Of a stretch of 64,000 nt of DNA, positions 17,159 through 25,347 are shown piece after piece. Made by a program: the position numbers and the translations under genes. Position 1 is the stretch's first letter, and each line of letters starts with the position of its first letter. Origin of the DNA: Nocardia cyriacigeorgica. GTDB taxonomy: Bacteria > Actinomycetota > Actinomycetes > Mycobacteriales > Mycobacteriaceae. Location of the stretch: NCBI RefSeq assembly GCF_010868145.1, contig NZ_JAAGUY010000007.1, positions 161,850 through 225,849 on the forward strand, written 5' to 3'. The notes under the pieces are model-generated. The model was not told where the DNA came from and did not search any database. It was given only the letters and a program-made list of their open reading frames with translations.

Positions 17159-18622
17159 ATGCACGCACTCCGGCCCGGTGCCGACTTCGCCGGGTATCGG
17201 ATCGAGCGGGTGTTGGGGGTGGGTGGCATGGGGAGTGTGTACGCGGCTCGGCATCCGCGGCTGCCTCGGCTGGTGGCGTTGAAGTTGCTGCACTCCTCGT
17301 ATGCCGAGGATCCGGTGTTCCGTGGGCGGTTCGAGCGGGAGGCGGAGCTCGCGGGGCGGCTCGACCATCCGAATATCGTCACGATCCATGATCGCGGCCG
17401 GGAAGGGTCGCAGCTGTGGATCAGCATGCAGTACGTCGAGGGCACCGATGCCGAGACGGCCATGCGCAATGGGCAGATGCCGCCGTTGCGCGCGCTGTAC
17501 GTGGCGGCGGCCACCGCCGATGCCCTCGATTACGCGCACCACGCGGGCATGCTGCACCGGGATGTGAAGCCCGCCAACATCCTGATCCGCAGCGAACCGA
17601 ACAGCCAGGAACGAGTGCTGCTCACCGACTTCGGTATTGCCAAGGCTCGCGATGAGTCCACGTCGTTGACCCAGACCGGCACCCTGCTGGCAACGCTGCG
17701 CTATGCCTCCCCGGAGCAGTTGGCGGGCAAGCCGCTGGATCCACGCTCGGACCAGTATTCACTGGGCTGCACGCTGTTTCACCTGATCGCCGGGCAGGCG
17801 CCGTATCCGACGGAAAGCGCGGCGGCGTTGATCAGCGCACACCTGATGCAGGCGGTGCCGCGGATCAGTGCGGTGCGGCCCGACCTGCCGCCCGCGCTCG
17901 ACGATGTTTTCGCGCGTGCTCTCGGCAAGGACCCGAAGCAGCGCTTCGGCAGCTGCGCGGAGATGGTCGACGCCGCACGTCGGGCGTTCACCGAACCGCC
18001 CGCGGCACCACCGGTGGCGCCGCCACGGCGCCGGGCCTGGTGGCCGGTCGCGGCCGCGGGGATCGTTGCGGTGGCAGCCGCGGTGACGGGCACGGCCGTT
18101 GTCCTGGCTCGGTCCGACGACACCCCGCAGGCCCCACCGACGACGACCGCCGCCCCACCAACGGTCGGCTTTCCGTCGACGAACACCACCGCGGCGGCGC
18201 CGGACCCATGGGCGGCCGGCCGCGACACCGTCGCCCTGTTCCCCGATCTGTTGCCGTCGAGCCCCGACAGCACCGGCTTCCGTGAACTGCAATGCAGTTT
18301 CGCCACCAAGAACCCGAATGCGGTGTGGACCTATGGTTTCAACTGCCTGGATGCGAACAAACTCGAATTGCAGGTCCTCACCCACGACGACGCGGCAACC
18401 GTCGATTCCTATATCGCTACCCTGCCCGCCGGAGCGACCGAGGAAATCCGTTCTCGCTACGGGCAACCGCTGGTCGTGCGAAAGTTCAATGGTTCGACGG
18501 GTCCGTGGGTGCTGGTCCGGTTCGCGGAGGGGCCCCGCGCCGGCGTCACCTTTCAGGTCTTCTGGAAAGACCACACACACCAGGAGGTGATCGACGAATG
18601 GGTACGCAGCGCGCCGTTCTGA
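17159..18622 (+). CDS. Transmembrane Ser/Thr protein kinase (PknF/PknH type)
   Basis: 487 residues. The kinase domain (about 5-270) has the Gly loop GVGGMGSVYAAR, the Lys in VALKLLHSS, the catalytic loop HRDVKPANIL, DFGIAKA and the SPEQ segment. A Pro-rich juxtamembrane stretch leads to one helix (WWPVAAAGIVAVAAAVTGTA) and an external ~130-residue domain containing a Cys pair (LQCSF, NCLDANKLELQ). The ATG at 17159 has TTGAAC/TACCGT boxes just upstream, suggesting a short leader. Its stop overlaps the start of the following lipoprotein gene, so they are co-expressed. The extracellular ligand is unknown. Confidence 0.9.
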   Translation: MHALRPGADFAGYRIERVLGVGGMGSVYAARHPRLPRLVALKLLHSSYAEDPVFRGRFEREAELAGRLDHPNIVTIHDRGREGSQLWISMQYVEGTDAETAMRNGQMPPLRALYVAAATADALDYAHHAGMLHRDVKPANILIRSEPNSQERVLLTDFGIAKARDESTSLTQTGTLLATLRYASPEQLAGKPLDPRSDQYSLGCTLFHLIAGQAPYPTESAAALISAHLMQAVPRISAVRPDLPPALDDVFARALGKDPKQRFGSCAEMVDAARRAFTEPPAAPPVAPPRRRAWWPVAAAGIVAVAAAVTGTAVVLARSDDTPQAPPTTTAAPPTVGFPSTNTTAAAPDPWAAGRDTVALFPDLLPSSPDSTGFRELQCSFATKNPNAVWTYGFNCLDANKLELQVLTHDDAATVDSYIATLPAGATEEIRSRYGQPLVVRKFNGSTGPWVLVRFAEGPRAGVTFQVFWKDHTHQEVIDEWVRSAPF

Positions 18623-19830
18623 CCCGTTTCCGGCTCGCGGCAGTGCTCGCTGTCGGTGCACTCGTCATGGTCCCTGCCTGCTCGACCGTGACGGGCACAC
18701 CCGTTGCCGCCGAAATCGACGTGCGCATCCTCGATGTCGGTGACTATCCGATCGAACCGCTCGACGTCGACGACGTGCATGTGGCGAGCGATGGCCCGAT
18801 CCTGGAGGGCCTGCGGATGGCGGGCGCGATCGCGGTACCGCATGAGCTCGACGACGACCTCGTGCACAACTGGGGCACCGATGTGATCGACAGCCCCAAG
18901 AAGGCCGCCGATGCCTCGTCCATCTCCAATGTCAACCTGCCGACGCTCGAGCGGCACGGTTTCCTGGTGGCTTTCGATATCGCCGAGGGCAGTGAGCCGT
19001 TCCCCACCGATGTCCGCCCGACCGACACCGATGCGAAAGTCACCCGGATCGTCCTCATGCGGTTTCCCGATGCCGCCCGCGCAAGCACGGCCGCGCGTGA
19101 GCTGGAGAGCACCGACTTCGCGGTCAGTCCGGACAATCGACCGGTCGACGTGCCGGGATACGCACAGGCACACGCACATTGGCGGCCGGGGATCAAGACC
19201 GTCAGCGCACTGCTGGCCCAAGACGAGATAGTCATCAGCGTGTTCCTACAGCATCCGACGCCGGACCTGGACACGATGACGACCCGGCTGCGCGAGGTAT
19301 TCGACGCACAGCTGCCCCTGCTGGATGACTTCGAACCCACCCCACCTGAGGAGTTCGACGAGCTGCCCCGCGACCCGGACGGCATGCTGCGCCGCGCGCT
19401 GACCCCCGGCCCGCGTGACCAGCGGGTGCCGATCTCCTCCCGCGATTACGCCGCCTGGAGCGGACGCGCCGTCATCCATTTCCAGCCCACCGACGAACCC
19501 GGCATGCGCGAGGCCTGGGACAGTGGCGGCGTCGACGCGGTCGCCCAGTTCGGCACCACCACCGTCCTCCGTTTCCGGGACAACGCGGCGGCCACTGCCT
19601 TCGGCACCGCCTGGTCCGACAGTCAGGGCTCACACACCCATTCGGTCGACCCACCGGCCGACGTCCCCGACGCCCGCTGCGTCGAACGCTCCGCCACCGC
19701 CGACACACCCGCGACATCCCGCTGCTACGTCACCTACCGCCGCTACGCCGCCTTCGTCACCGGCGACGACCCCACCGACACCAGCCAACAAGCAGCTGCC
19801 CAATACGCCCTGCGGGTCAACACGCAATAG
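18598..19830 (+). CDS. Lipoprotein, DUF7373-like, coupled to the kinase gene
   Basis: 410 residues with a lipoprotein signal peptide (LAAVLAVGALVMVPAC; lipid-attached Cys in the VPAC box). The mature part contains EIDVRILDVGDYPIEPLDVD and resembles a large actinobacterial lipoprotein family that I recall as DUF7373; function unknown. AGGAGG lies 10 nt before the ATG, inside the kinase gene, and the two reading frames overlap by 25 nt. It may be an external partner or substrate of the kinase sensor domain; that is inference from the overlap. Confidence 0.82.
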   Translation: MGTQRAVLTRFRLAAVLAVGALVMVPACSTVTGTPVAAEIDVRILDVGDYPIEPLDVDDVHVASDGPILEGLRMAGAIAVPHELDDDLVHNWGTDVIDSPKKAADASSISNVNLPTLERHGFLVAFDIAEGSEPFPTDVRPTDTDAKVTRIVLMRFPDAARASTAARELESTDFAVSPDNRPVDVPGYAQAHAHWRPGIKTVSALLAQDEIVISVFLQHPTPDLDTMTTRLREVFDAQLPLLDDFEPTPPEEFDELPRDPDGMLRRALTPGPRDQRVPISSRDYAAWSGRAVIHFQPTDEPGMREAWDSGGVDAVAQFGTTTVLRFRDNAAATAFGTAWSDSQGSHTHSVDPPADVPDARCVERSATADTPATSRCYVTYRRYAAFVTGDDPTDTSQQAAAQYALRVNTQ

Positions 19831-19848
19831 GTGGGGCATACCCCCTGC

Positions 19849-20053
19849 TTACGCGACCCTCCAGCTCCGATCACCGAGCGTGACGACGACATCGACCGTC
19901 CCGCCGAGTCCGGAAACATAGGCACGGATCGTGTCGATACTCCCGCCGGTCCCGCGCCCGCGCCTGCCCGGCGGCACGATCCTCGTCCGTCCGTGAATCC
20001 AGAGCACGTGCCTTCGCCTTCGCGTCGGACCATTTTACGAATTCCGAGCTCAT
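19849..20053 (-). pseudogene. Degenerate HigA-like (XRE) antitoxin, central HTH deleted and frame shifted
   Basis: The ATG (20053) starts an N-terminus of XRE antitoxin type (FVKWSDAKAKARALDSRTDE then DRAAGQARA). About 35 residues in, the family sequence continues in another frame: GSIDTIRAYVSGLGG, then TVDVVVTLGDRSWRVA and a stop at 19849, a typical C-terminus of these antitoxins. The helix-turn-helix in between, about 45 residues, is missing. The span of 205 nt is not a multiple of three. The original frame instead reads on to 19871 with an unrelated Arg-rich tail. The gene starts with ATGA overlapping the toxin relic. Confidence 0.7.
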
Positions 20054-20307
20054 CGTTCCTCCATTGCTGCCAGATGCTCAGCAAACCGCTTGTCGGCCAA
20101 ATGAATCGCCTCGCGGTACCAGCCTTGCCAATTGCCGGACTTGTCGCCCGCCACCAGCACGATGGCTTGTCGGGCCGGGTCGAATGCGAATAGCATCCGG
20201 ACCTCACTTGCCGCTGACGACGGCGGTCTCAACTCCCTCATGTTGTGGTAGTTACTGCCCTTGATCCTGTCGACGAGCGGCCGTCCCGCCCTGGCCCGGT
20301 AATGCAA
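20050..20307 (-). pseudogene. Truncated RelE/HigB-type (Gp49-like) toxin
   Basis: At most 85 residues from a TTG. GRPLVDRIKGSNYHNMRELR, then VRMLFAFDPARQAIVLVAGD and WYREAIHLADKRFAEHL are the middle and end of a Gp49/HigB-type toxin. Intact members begin about 40 residues earlier with the first helices. Here the homologous frame is closed by a stop at 20323-20325, which is also the stop codon of fadD36, so the 5' end of the toxin gene has been lost right up to fadD36. With the broken antitoxin this is a dead TA locus. Confidence 0.7.
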
Positions 20308-20322
20308 GGCGGCCCGCGCAAC

Positions 20323-21747
20323 TCAGGAGAGGCGCTTCTTCTGCACCTTGCCCATGGCGTTTCTGGGCAGCGATTCGACGATCCGCACCTCCCGCGGACG
20401 CTTGTGGGCTGATAGCTCTTTCGCCACATGCTCGATCAGCTCCGGCCCGGTGGTCCGAGCCTCGGCCCGGACCACCACGAACGCGACGATGCGTTGGCCG
20501 AGGTCGGGGTCGGGCAGGCCGACGACGGCTGCTTCGGCGATGGCGGGGTGGCCGAGAAGGGTGGTTTCCACTTCGCCTGCGCCGATACGGAAACCGCCGG
20601 ATTTGATGAGGTCGACCGATTCACGGCCGACGATGCGGTGGAAGCCGTCGGCGTCGATGACCGCGACGTCACCGGTGCGGAACCAGCCATCGTCGGTCCA
20701 GCATTCGGCCGTTGCCTCGGGCCGGTTGAGGTACCCGTCGAAGAGCATGGGCCCACGAACCTGGAGTCCGCCGATGCTGTCGCCGTCGCGTGGGACGGGT
20801 GCGCCGGATTCGTCGCGCAGGCGGGTTTCCACCCCGCGCACGGGTGTGCCGACCCAGCCGGGGCGGCGTTCGCCGTCGGCGCGGGTGGACAGGGTGATCA
20901 TGGTTTCGCTCATGCCGTAGCGCTCGACCGGTGCGTGGCCGGTCAGTTCGGCGAGGCGCTCGAAGACCGGGACGGGCAGCGGCGCACTGCCGGAGACGAG
21001 CAGCCGCGCGTCGGCCAATTGTTTGGCGGCGTCGGGGTCGTCGGCGATACGCGACCACACCGTCGGCACCCCGAAATACAGCGTGCCGTTGGCGGCGGCG
21101 TAGGCCTCGGGCGTCGGCTTGCCGGTGTGGATCAGCGGGCTGCCAACCCGCAGTGCGCCGAGCACGCCGAGGATCAGCCCGTGCACGTGGAACAGCGGAA
21201 GCCCGTGCACCAGAACGTCGGCCGCGGTCCACGACCACGCGTCGGCGAGCGCATCCAGCCCGGCGGCGATGGCGCCGCGACTGAGCACCACGCCCTTCGG
21301 CAGCCCGGTGGTGCCCGAGGTGTAGAGCACGAATGCCGTTGTTTCCGCGCTGGGTTCGGGATAGGTGTGCCACGACCGGGCGTGCATCCGGACCGGGACA
21401 ACCGGGAGGTCGCTACCCGCCGGCGCCTCACCCAGCCAGGCCTGCGCACCGGAATCGGCCAGGATATGGGCGGATTCGGCCGATCCGGCGTCCGGCGGGA
21501 CGGGCACTACTGTCACACCGGCGATCAGGCAGCCCACGACCGCGAGCACGGTGGTGGCGGTCGGCTTCGCCAGCACCGCCACTCGATCGGCGCGGGCGAT
21601 TCGTTCGGCCACCGATGTGGCAGCACCGAGCAGATCACTGCGCGACAGCGTCACACCGTCGATGGTGACGGCATCGGGGATATCAGCACCCGCGGCGACG
21701 GCGAGTGGATCCAATGAGCGCAGCAGCAGCGGCGGACCGTACGACAT
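20323..21747 (-). CDS. fadD36: Acyl-CoA synthetase (FadD36-like)
   Basis: A 474-residue AMP-forming ligase. The P-loop motif FVLYTSGTTGLPKGVVLSRG, VERYGMSETM, WFRTGDVAV, the RESVDLIKSGGFRIGAGEVE hinge and the catalytic Lys in RNAMGKVQKK are present. The length equals M. tuberculosis FadD36 (Rv1193, 473 residues) and the place in the syntenic block agrees. It is short for the family, similar to malonyl-CoA/matB-like synthetases. The substrate is not determined here. Confidence 0.85.
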   Translation of the reverse strand: MSYGPPLLLRSLDPLAVAAGADIPDAVTIDGVTLSRSDLLGAATSVAERIARADRVAVLAKPTATTVLAVVGCLIAGVTVVPVPPDAGSAESAHILADSGAQAWLGEAPAGSDLPVVPVRMHARSWHTYPEPSAETTAFVLYTSGTTGLPKGVVLSRGAIAAGLDALADAWSWTAADVLVHGLPLFHVHGLILGVLGALRVGSPLIHTGKPTPEAYAAANGTLYFGVPTVWSRIADDPDAAKQLADARLLVSGSAPLPVPVFERLAELTGHAPVERYGMSETMITLSTRADGERRPGWVGTPVRGVETRLRDESGAPVPRDGDSIGGLQVRGPMLFDGYLNRPEATAECWTDDGWFRTGDVAVIDADGFHRIVGRESVDLIKSGGFRIGAGEVETTLLGHPAIAEAAVVGLPDPDLGQRIVAFVVVRAEARTTGPELIEHVAKELSAHKRPREVRIVESLPRNAMGKVQKKRLS

Positions 21748-21843
21748 CCGCCCACGCTACCGCGACGCGGGCGACGGGCCAGGAGGAGGCAGCGGAGCGT
21801 CACCACACAGGGCACCGGGAGCGCCGCCGATCGGTCGCGCACC

Positions 21844-21891
21844 GTTGACACCCGCGATGACGCGGTGAGAAAGTAGTTGCATAACCTTCTC
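21844..21891 (+). promoter_or_regulatory. Promoter and TetR-type operator of the first MpaB-like gene
   Basis: TTGACA (21844-21849) is followed after 17 nt by an imperfect palindrome, GAGAAAGT...ACCTTCTC (21867-21891, 25 nt). The same TTGACA-N16/17-GAGAAAGT-N-AACCTTCTC arrangement recurs before the second paralogue. The palindrome would cover the -10 region and is probably where the TetR protein encoded at 22.8-23.4 kb binds. Confidence 0.6.
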
Positions 21892-21912
21892 AACGGCGAG
21901 ATGGGGTCGACG

Positions 21913-22761
21913 ATGACCAGCACTTCTCGCGCGGCCACCCGGTCACGCACCGACGAGTTCGATATCCGACGGCATATCGACGGATCCGCCGCGTTATTCG
22001 GCGCCGCCGCCAACGTCATCATGCAGCTGAGCCACCCGGCCGTCGGCTACGGCGTTCTGGAAAGCCCGGTGGACAGCGGCAAAATCTTGCTGCATCCGAT
22101 CAAACGCACCCGCACCACGCTCACCTATCTGGCGGTAGCCGTGCTCGGCAGCGACGAGGAACGCAAGGTCTATCGCGATGCCCTCAACCACTCGCATCGC
22201 CCGGTGCATTCGACCCGGTCCAGCCCCGTGCAATACAACGCCTTCGATCCGCGACTACAGCTCTGGGTGGCAGCCTGCCTGTACTGGGGCGGACGAGATA
22301 TACACGATCGCCTGCACGGCCCGATGGACGACGCCACCGCCGATGCCTTCTACCATCACGCCGCCCGCCTCGGCACCACCTTGCAGATGCCGCGACAACT
22401 GTGGCCCGCCGATCAAGCCGCGTTCGACCGGTTCTGGTCCGAGAACCTGGCGACCACCTCGATCGATCCCCCCGTGCGTGACATGCTCGACGACATCGTC
22501 GACCTGAGGATGTTCCCGCCGCCGGTACGGGTTCCACTGCGCCGTTTCCACCGGTTCGTGACGGCCGGCCTCCTGCCGCCGCACCTGCGCGAGCAGATGG
22601 GGATGGACTGGAGCGAGCAGGACGAACGCAGGCTGGATCGCCTGATGCGTGCCGTCGGCGCGGTCGAAGCACGCCTGCCGGTAGCCGTGAAGACCTTCCC
22701 GGTCAACGTTTTTCTGACAGATCTGCGGATACGCCGACGCCTCGGCATGCGTCTGGTCTAG
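21913..22761 (+). CDS. MpaB/rubber-oxygenase-like protein (DUF2236), copy 1
   Basis: 282 residues. A DUF2236 (ER-bound oxygenase MpaB / Lcp-like) protein: [35 protein letters not shown] and [20 protein letters not shown] are family blocks, and the SHP His in the first block is kept. ATG 21913 is favoured because GGGG lies 6 nt upstream and the paralogue has the same arrangement. It shares operator sequence and high similarity with the copy at 23.5 kb, with the TetR gene between. The substrate is unknown; relatives act on polyisoprenoid or lipid substrates. Confidence 0.85.
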   Translation: MTSTSRAATRSRTDEFDIRRHIDGSAALFGAAANVIMQLSHPAVGYGVLESPVDSGKILLHPIKRTRTTLTYLAVAVLGSDEERKVYRDALNHSHRPVHSTRSSPVQYNAFDPRLQLWVAACLYWGGRDIHDRLHGPMDDATADAFYHHAARLGTTLQMPRQLWPADQAAFDRFWSENLATTSIDPPVRDMLDDIVDLRMFPPPVRVPLRRFHRFVTAGLLPPHLREQMGMDWSEQDERRLDRLMRAVGAVEARLPVAVKTFPVNVFLTDLRIRRRLGMRLV

Positions 22762-22771
22762 CGGTCGCCGA

Positions 22772-23398
22772 TCACGGGATCCGGAACGACACCACCACGT
22801 GATCGCGTGCGAATTCCCGCGCCGCCGCGTCGTCATCGAGCGGGATCACCGTCTGCGGCGTCAACGCCAGCGACAGCGCGGTCCTTGCGATCATCTCCGC
22901 CAGCGGTAGCGGGTCATAGTCGGGCAATTTGCCCTCTCGCTGCAATCGGGTGATGAACTCGGCAACGTAATCGCGACCCAGGTCGATGACCGGCGCACCC
23001 TTGACCGTCAGGTACGGCAGCACGATCTCCGGTTCGGTCTGCAAAAGCCGATCGAGCAGCTTGTTGCCGCGCAGTCCGTCGAGGAAGGCCACGAACAGTT
23101 CCACGATCTGATCCTCGGCACCGGCATCCCGCTCGATCTGCCGTTGCACGGCCGCGTCGACACCGTCGATGAACTCACGTGTCTGCTGTAAGCCGACGGC
23201 CTGGATCAGGTCGGTCTTGCCCGCGAAGCGCCGATAGAGCGTGGCCAGCGAGAGTCCGCCACGCCGGGCCACCTCGCCCATGCTGGTGCGTTTGATCCCG
23301 AAGTCCAGGAACGCGAGCAGCGCCGCGGACAGCACGGTTTGATCCTGATCCTTGCGCTGGGTGCGTACCAGCGGGAGCAGATCGGCCAGCGCCGCCAT
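22772..23398 (-). CDS. TetR family regulator of the MpaB-like pair
   Basis: 208 residues from the ATG at 23398, chosen because GGAGGT lies 7 nt upstream; a longer frame to 23512 would run across the operator. The HTH (TSMGEVARRGGLSLATLYRR then FAGKTDL) is near the N-terminus, followed by a helical effector domain. It is divergent from copy 2 and convergent with copy 1 (10-nt gap). Copies of one palindrome lie before both oxygenase genes, so this protein is the likely repressor of both and, through the shared divergent region, possibly of itself. Confidence 0.87.
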   Translation of the reverse strand: MAALADLLPLVRTQRKDQDQTVLSAALLAFLDFGIKRTSMGEVARRGGLSLATLYRRFAGKTDLIQAVGLQQTREFIDGVDAAVQRQIERDAGAEDQIVELFVAFLDGLRGNKLLDRLLQTEPEIVLPYLTVKGAPVIDLGRDYVAEFITRLQREGKLPDYDPLPLAEMIARTALSLALTPQTVIPLDDDAAAREFARDHVVVSFRIP

Positions 23399-23463
23399 CT
23401 CGGCACCTCCGTCGGATTCGGCGAAACAATGACACACCAAGCATCGCACAATTTCATTCTCGA

Positions 23464-23510
23464 TTGACACACGTTGTGAGCAAATGAGAAAGTTTCCGCG
23501 TAACCTTCTC
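23464..23510 (+). promoter_or_regulatory. Promoter and TetR-type operator of the second MpaB-like gene
   Basis: TTGACA (23464-23469) and, after 16 nt, GAGAAAGTTTCCGCGTAACC continuing to TTCTC (23486-23510). The palindrome halves match those at 21867-21891. It lies in the divergent region between the TetR gene (start 23398) and copy 2 (start 23529). Confidence 0.6.
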
Positions 23511-23528
23511 ACCGAAATGAGGTCAACG

Positions 23529-24386
23529 ATGACCGCTGTCGCGCCCGCCCCCGGCGGACCCGTCCCCGCGCCCCCGGCGGACTTCGTCGTCGAGGACTAC
23601 ATCGACGGCGTCTCCGCCTTCCTGGGCGGCACTGCCAACGTCATCATGCAGCTGGGTCTGCGGCCGGTGGCCTACGGGGTACTGGAGAGCGATGTCGACA
23701 GCGGCAAGGTGATGGTCCATCCGCTCAAGCGGCTGCGCACCACCCTCACCTATCTCGCCGTGGCGATGATGGGCAGCGAGGCCGAACGCGCCGCCTATCG
23801 CGACGCCGTCAACAGCTCGCATCGCACCATCCGGTCCAAGCCGTCCAGCCCGGTGAAGTACAACGCCTTCGACCCGACGCTACAGCTGTGGGTCGCGGCC
23901 TGCCTGTACTACGGTTTCGCCGATATGCTCGACAAGCTGCGCGGCGGCATCGACGACGCCACCGCCGACGCTTTCTACCAGCACAGCGTCCGGCTCGGCG
24001 CCACCTTGCAGATGCGCCAAGAGATGTGGCCTGCCGACCGCACGGCCTTCGACGAGTACTGGGAAACGAACCTGGCCGCCACCCGGATCGATCCGGTGAT
24101 CCGCGACTACTTCAACGATCTGATCGACCTGAAGATGATGCCGCGGATCGTGCAGGTGCTGTTCGCGCGATTCCAGCGGTTCGTCGTCACCGGTGTGCTG
24201 CCGTGGCATCTGCGCCGCGAGATGGGCATGCGATGGTCGGCGCGCGATCAGCGCTGGTTCGACCGGCTGATGCGACTCATCGGCACGGTCGTCACCCGCT
24301 TGCCCGAGCGCGCGAGGATGTTTCCACTCAACTTCTACCTGTGGGATCTGCGCAGGCGGATGCGTAAGGGGCTTCCGCTGGTGTAA
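23529..24386 (+). CDS. MpaB/rubber-oxygenase-like protein (DUF2236), copy 2
   Basis: 285 residues, closely similar to copy 1 along its whole length ([35 protein letters not shown]). In the first conserved block the SHP of copy 1 is replaced (IMQLGLRPVAYGVLES), so the His found there in many family members is absent. ATG 23529 has GAGG about 6 nt upstream, as in copy 1. It probably arose by local duplication and stays under the same operator. Confidence 0.85.
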   Translation: MTAVAPAPGGPVPAPPADFVVEDYIDGVSAFLGGTANVIMQLGLRPVAYGVLESDVDSGKVMVHPLKRLRTTLTYLAVAMMGSEAERAAYRDAVNSSHRTIRSKPSSPVKYNAFDPTLQLWVAACLYYGFADMLDKLRGGIDDATADAFYQHSVRLGATLQMRQEMWPADRTAFDEYWETNLAATRIDPVIRDYFNDLIDLKMMPRIVQVLFARFQRFVVTGVLPWHLRREMGMRWSARDQRWFDRLMRLIGTVVTRLPERARMFPLNFYLWDLRRRMRKGLPLV

Positions 24387-24396
24387 GCCGGTTCGG

Positions 24397-25347
24397 TCAT
24401 CGGCCGGCGAGCGCTCGCAGGAAGAACCCCAGGTTCGCCGGGCGTTCGGCGAGTCGGCGCATGAGGTAGCCGTACCACTGGTTGCCGTAGGGCACATACA
24501 CCCGCATGGTGTTTCCGGCGACGGCGATGCGGTCCTGTTCGTCGTCCCGGATGCCGTAGAGCATCTGGTATTCGACATCGCCCGCGCCGCGGCCGGTGTC
24601 GGCGAGCAACCAATCGGCGGCGGCGATCATTTCCGGATCGTGTGAGGCGACCATCGGATAGCCCTCACCACGCATCAGCACTTCCAGGCAACGCCGGTAG
24701 GAGGCGTCGACCTCGCCGCGGTGCTGATAGGCCACTTCTTCCGGTTCCCGGTAGGCGCCCTTGCACAACCGGATCCGGGAGCCGGGGCCTGCGAAGTCAC
24801 GGCAGTCGGCTTCGGTGCGCCGCAGATAGGCCTGCAATACCGTGCCCAGCCACGGGAATTCGTCTCTGAGCTCGGCGACTGTGGCGAGGGTTGCGTCGGT
24901 GGTGGTGTGGTCCTCGGCGTCCACGGTCACCCAGATACCCGCCTGCACCGCCTTGGTGCACAGGGTCCGCAGGTTCTCGGCGGCGATGCCAGGACCGTCG
25001 TCGGGCAGCGCTTGACCGAGGGCCGAAAGCTTCACCGACACCTCGAGTGGCGCCGCGCCCGCCGCCCCGAGCGAAACATCCAGCGCCGACAGATCATTGA
25101 GCAGCGATAGGTATTCCGCCACCGCCGCATCGGCCTGCGCACGGTCGGTGGTGTTCTCGCCGAGGTAATCGACGCTGATGGCTCGTCCACTCGCCAGCAG
25201 CGTCCTGGCCACCGGAATCAGATCCGCCCTTGTCTCCCCCGCCACGAATCGCCGCACGATATCTGCGGTCACCGGCGTGCCGGTGACCAGACGTTTCATC
25301 CGCGGCGACCCGGCCGCGGCGAGAATGGCGGGCCGCAGCGGGTTCAC
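24397..25347 (-). CDS. pruB: Proline dehydrogenase
   Basis: A 316-residue FAD-dependent monofunctional proline dehydrogenase. The family segments VSVKLSALG, VTVDAEDHTTTDA, IRLCKGAYREPEEVAY and the C-terminal YVPYGNQWYGYLMRRLAERP (proline-site Tyr and double Arg) are all present. It oxidises proline to pyrroline-5-carboxylate. The GTG start overlaps the TGA of the P5C dehydrogenase gene (GTGA), so the two enzymes of the pathway are coupled, as in M. tuberculosis Rv1187-Rv1188. Confidence 0.93.
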   Translation of the reverse strand: MNPLRPAILAAAGSPRMKRLVTGTPVTADIVRRFVAGETRADLIPVARTLLASGRAISVDYLGENTTDRAQADAAVAEYLSLLNDLSALDVSLGAAGAAPLEVSVKLSALGQALPDDGPGIAAENLRTLCTKAVQAGIWVTVDAEDHTTTDATLATVAELRDEFPWLGTVLQAYLRRTEADCRDFAGPGSRIRLCKGAYREPEEVAYQHRGEVDASYRRCLEVLMRGEGYPMVASHDPEMIAAADWLLADTGRGAGDVEYQMLYGIRDDEQDRIAVAGNTMRVYVPYGNQWYGYLMRRLAERPANLGFFLRALAGR

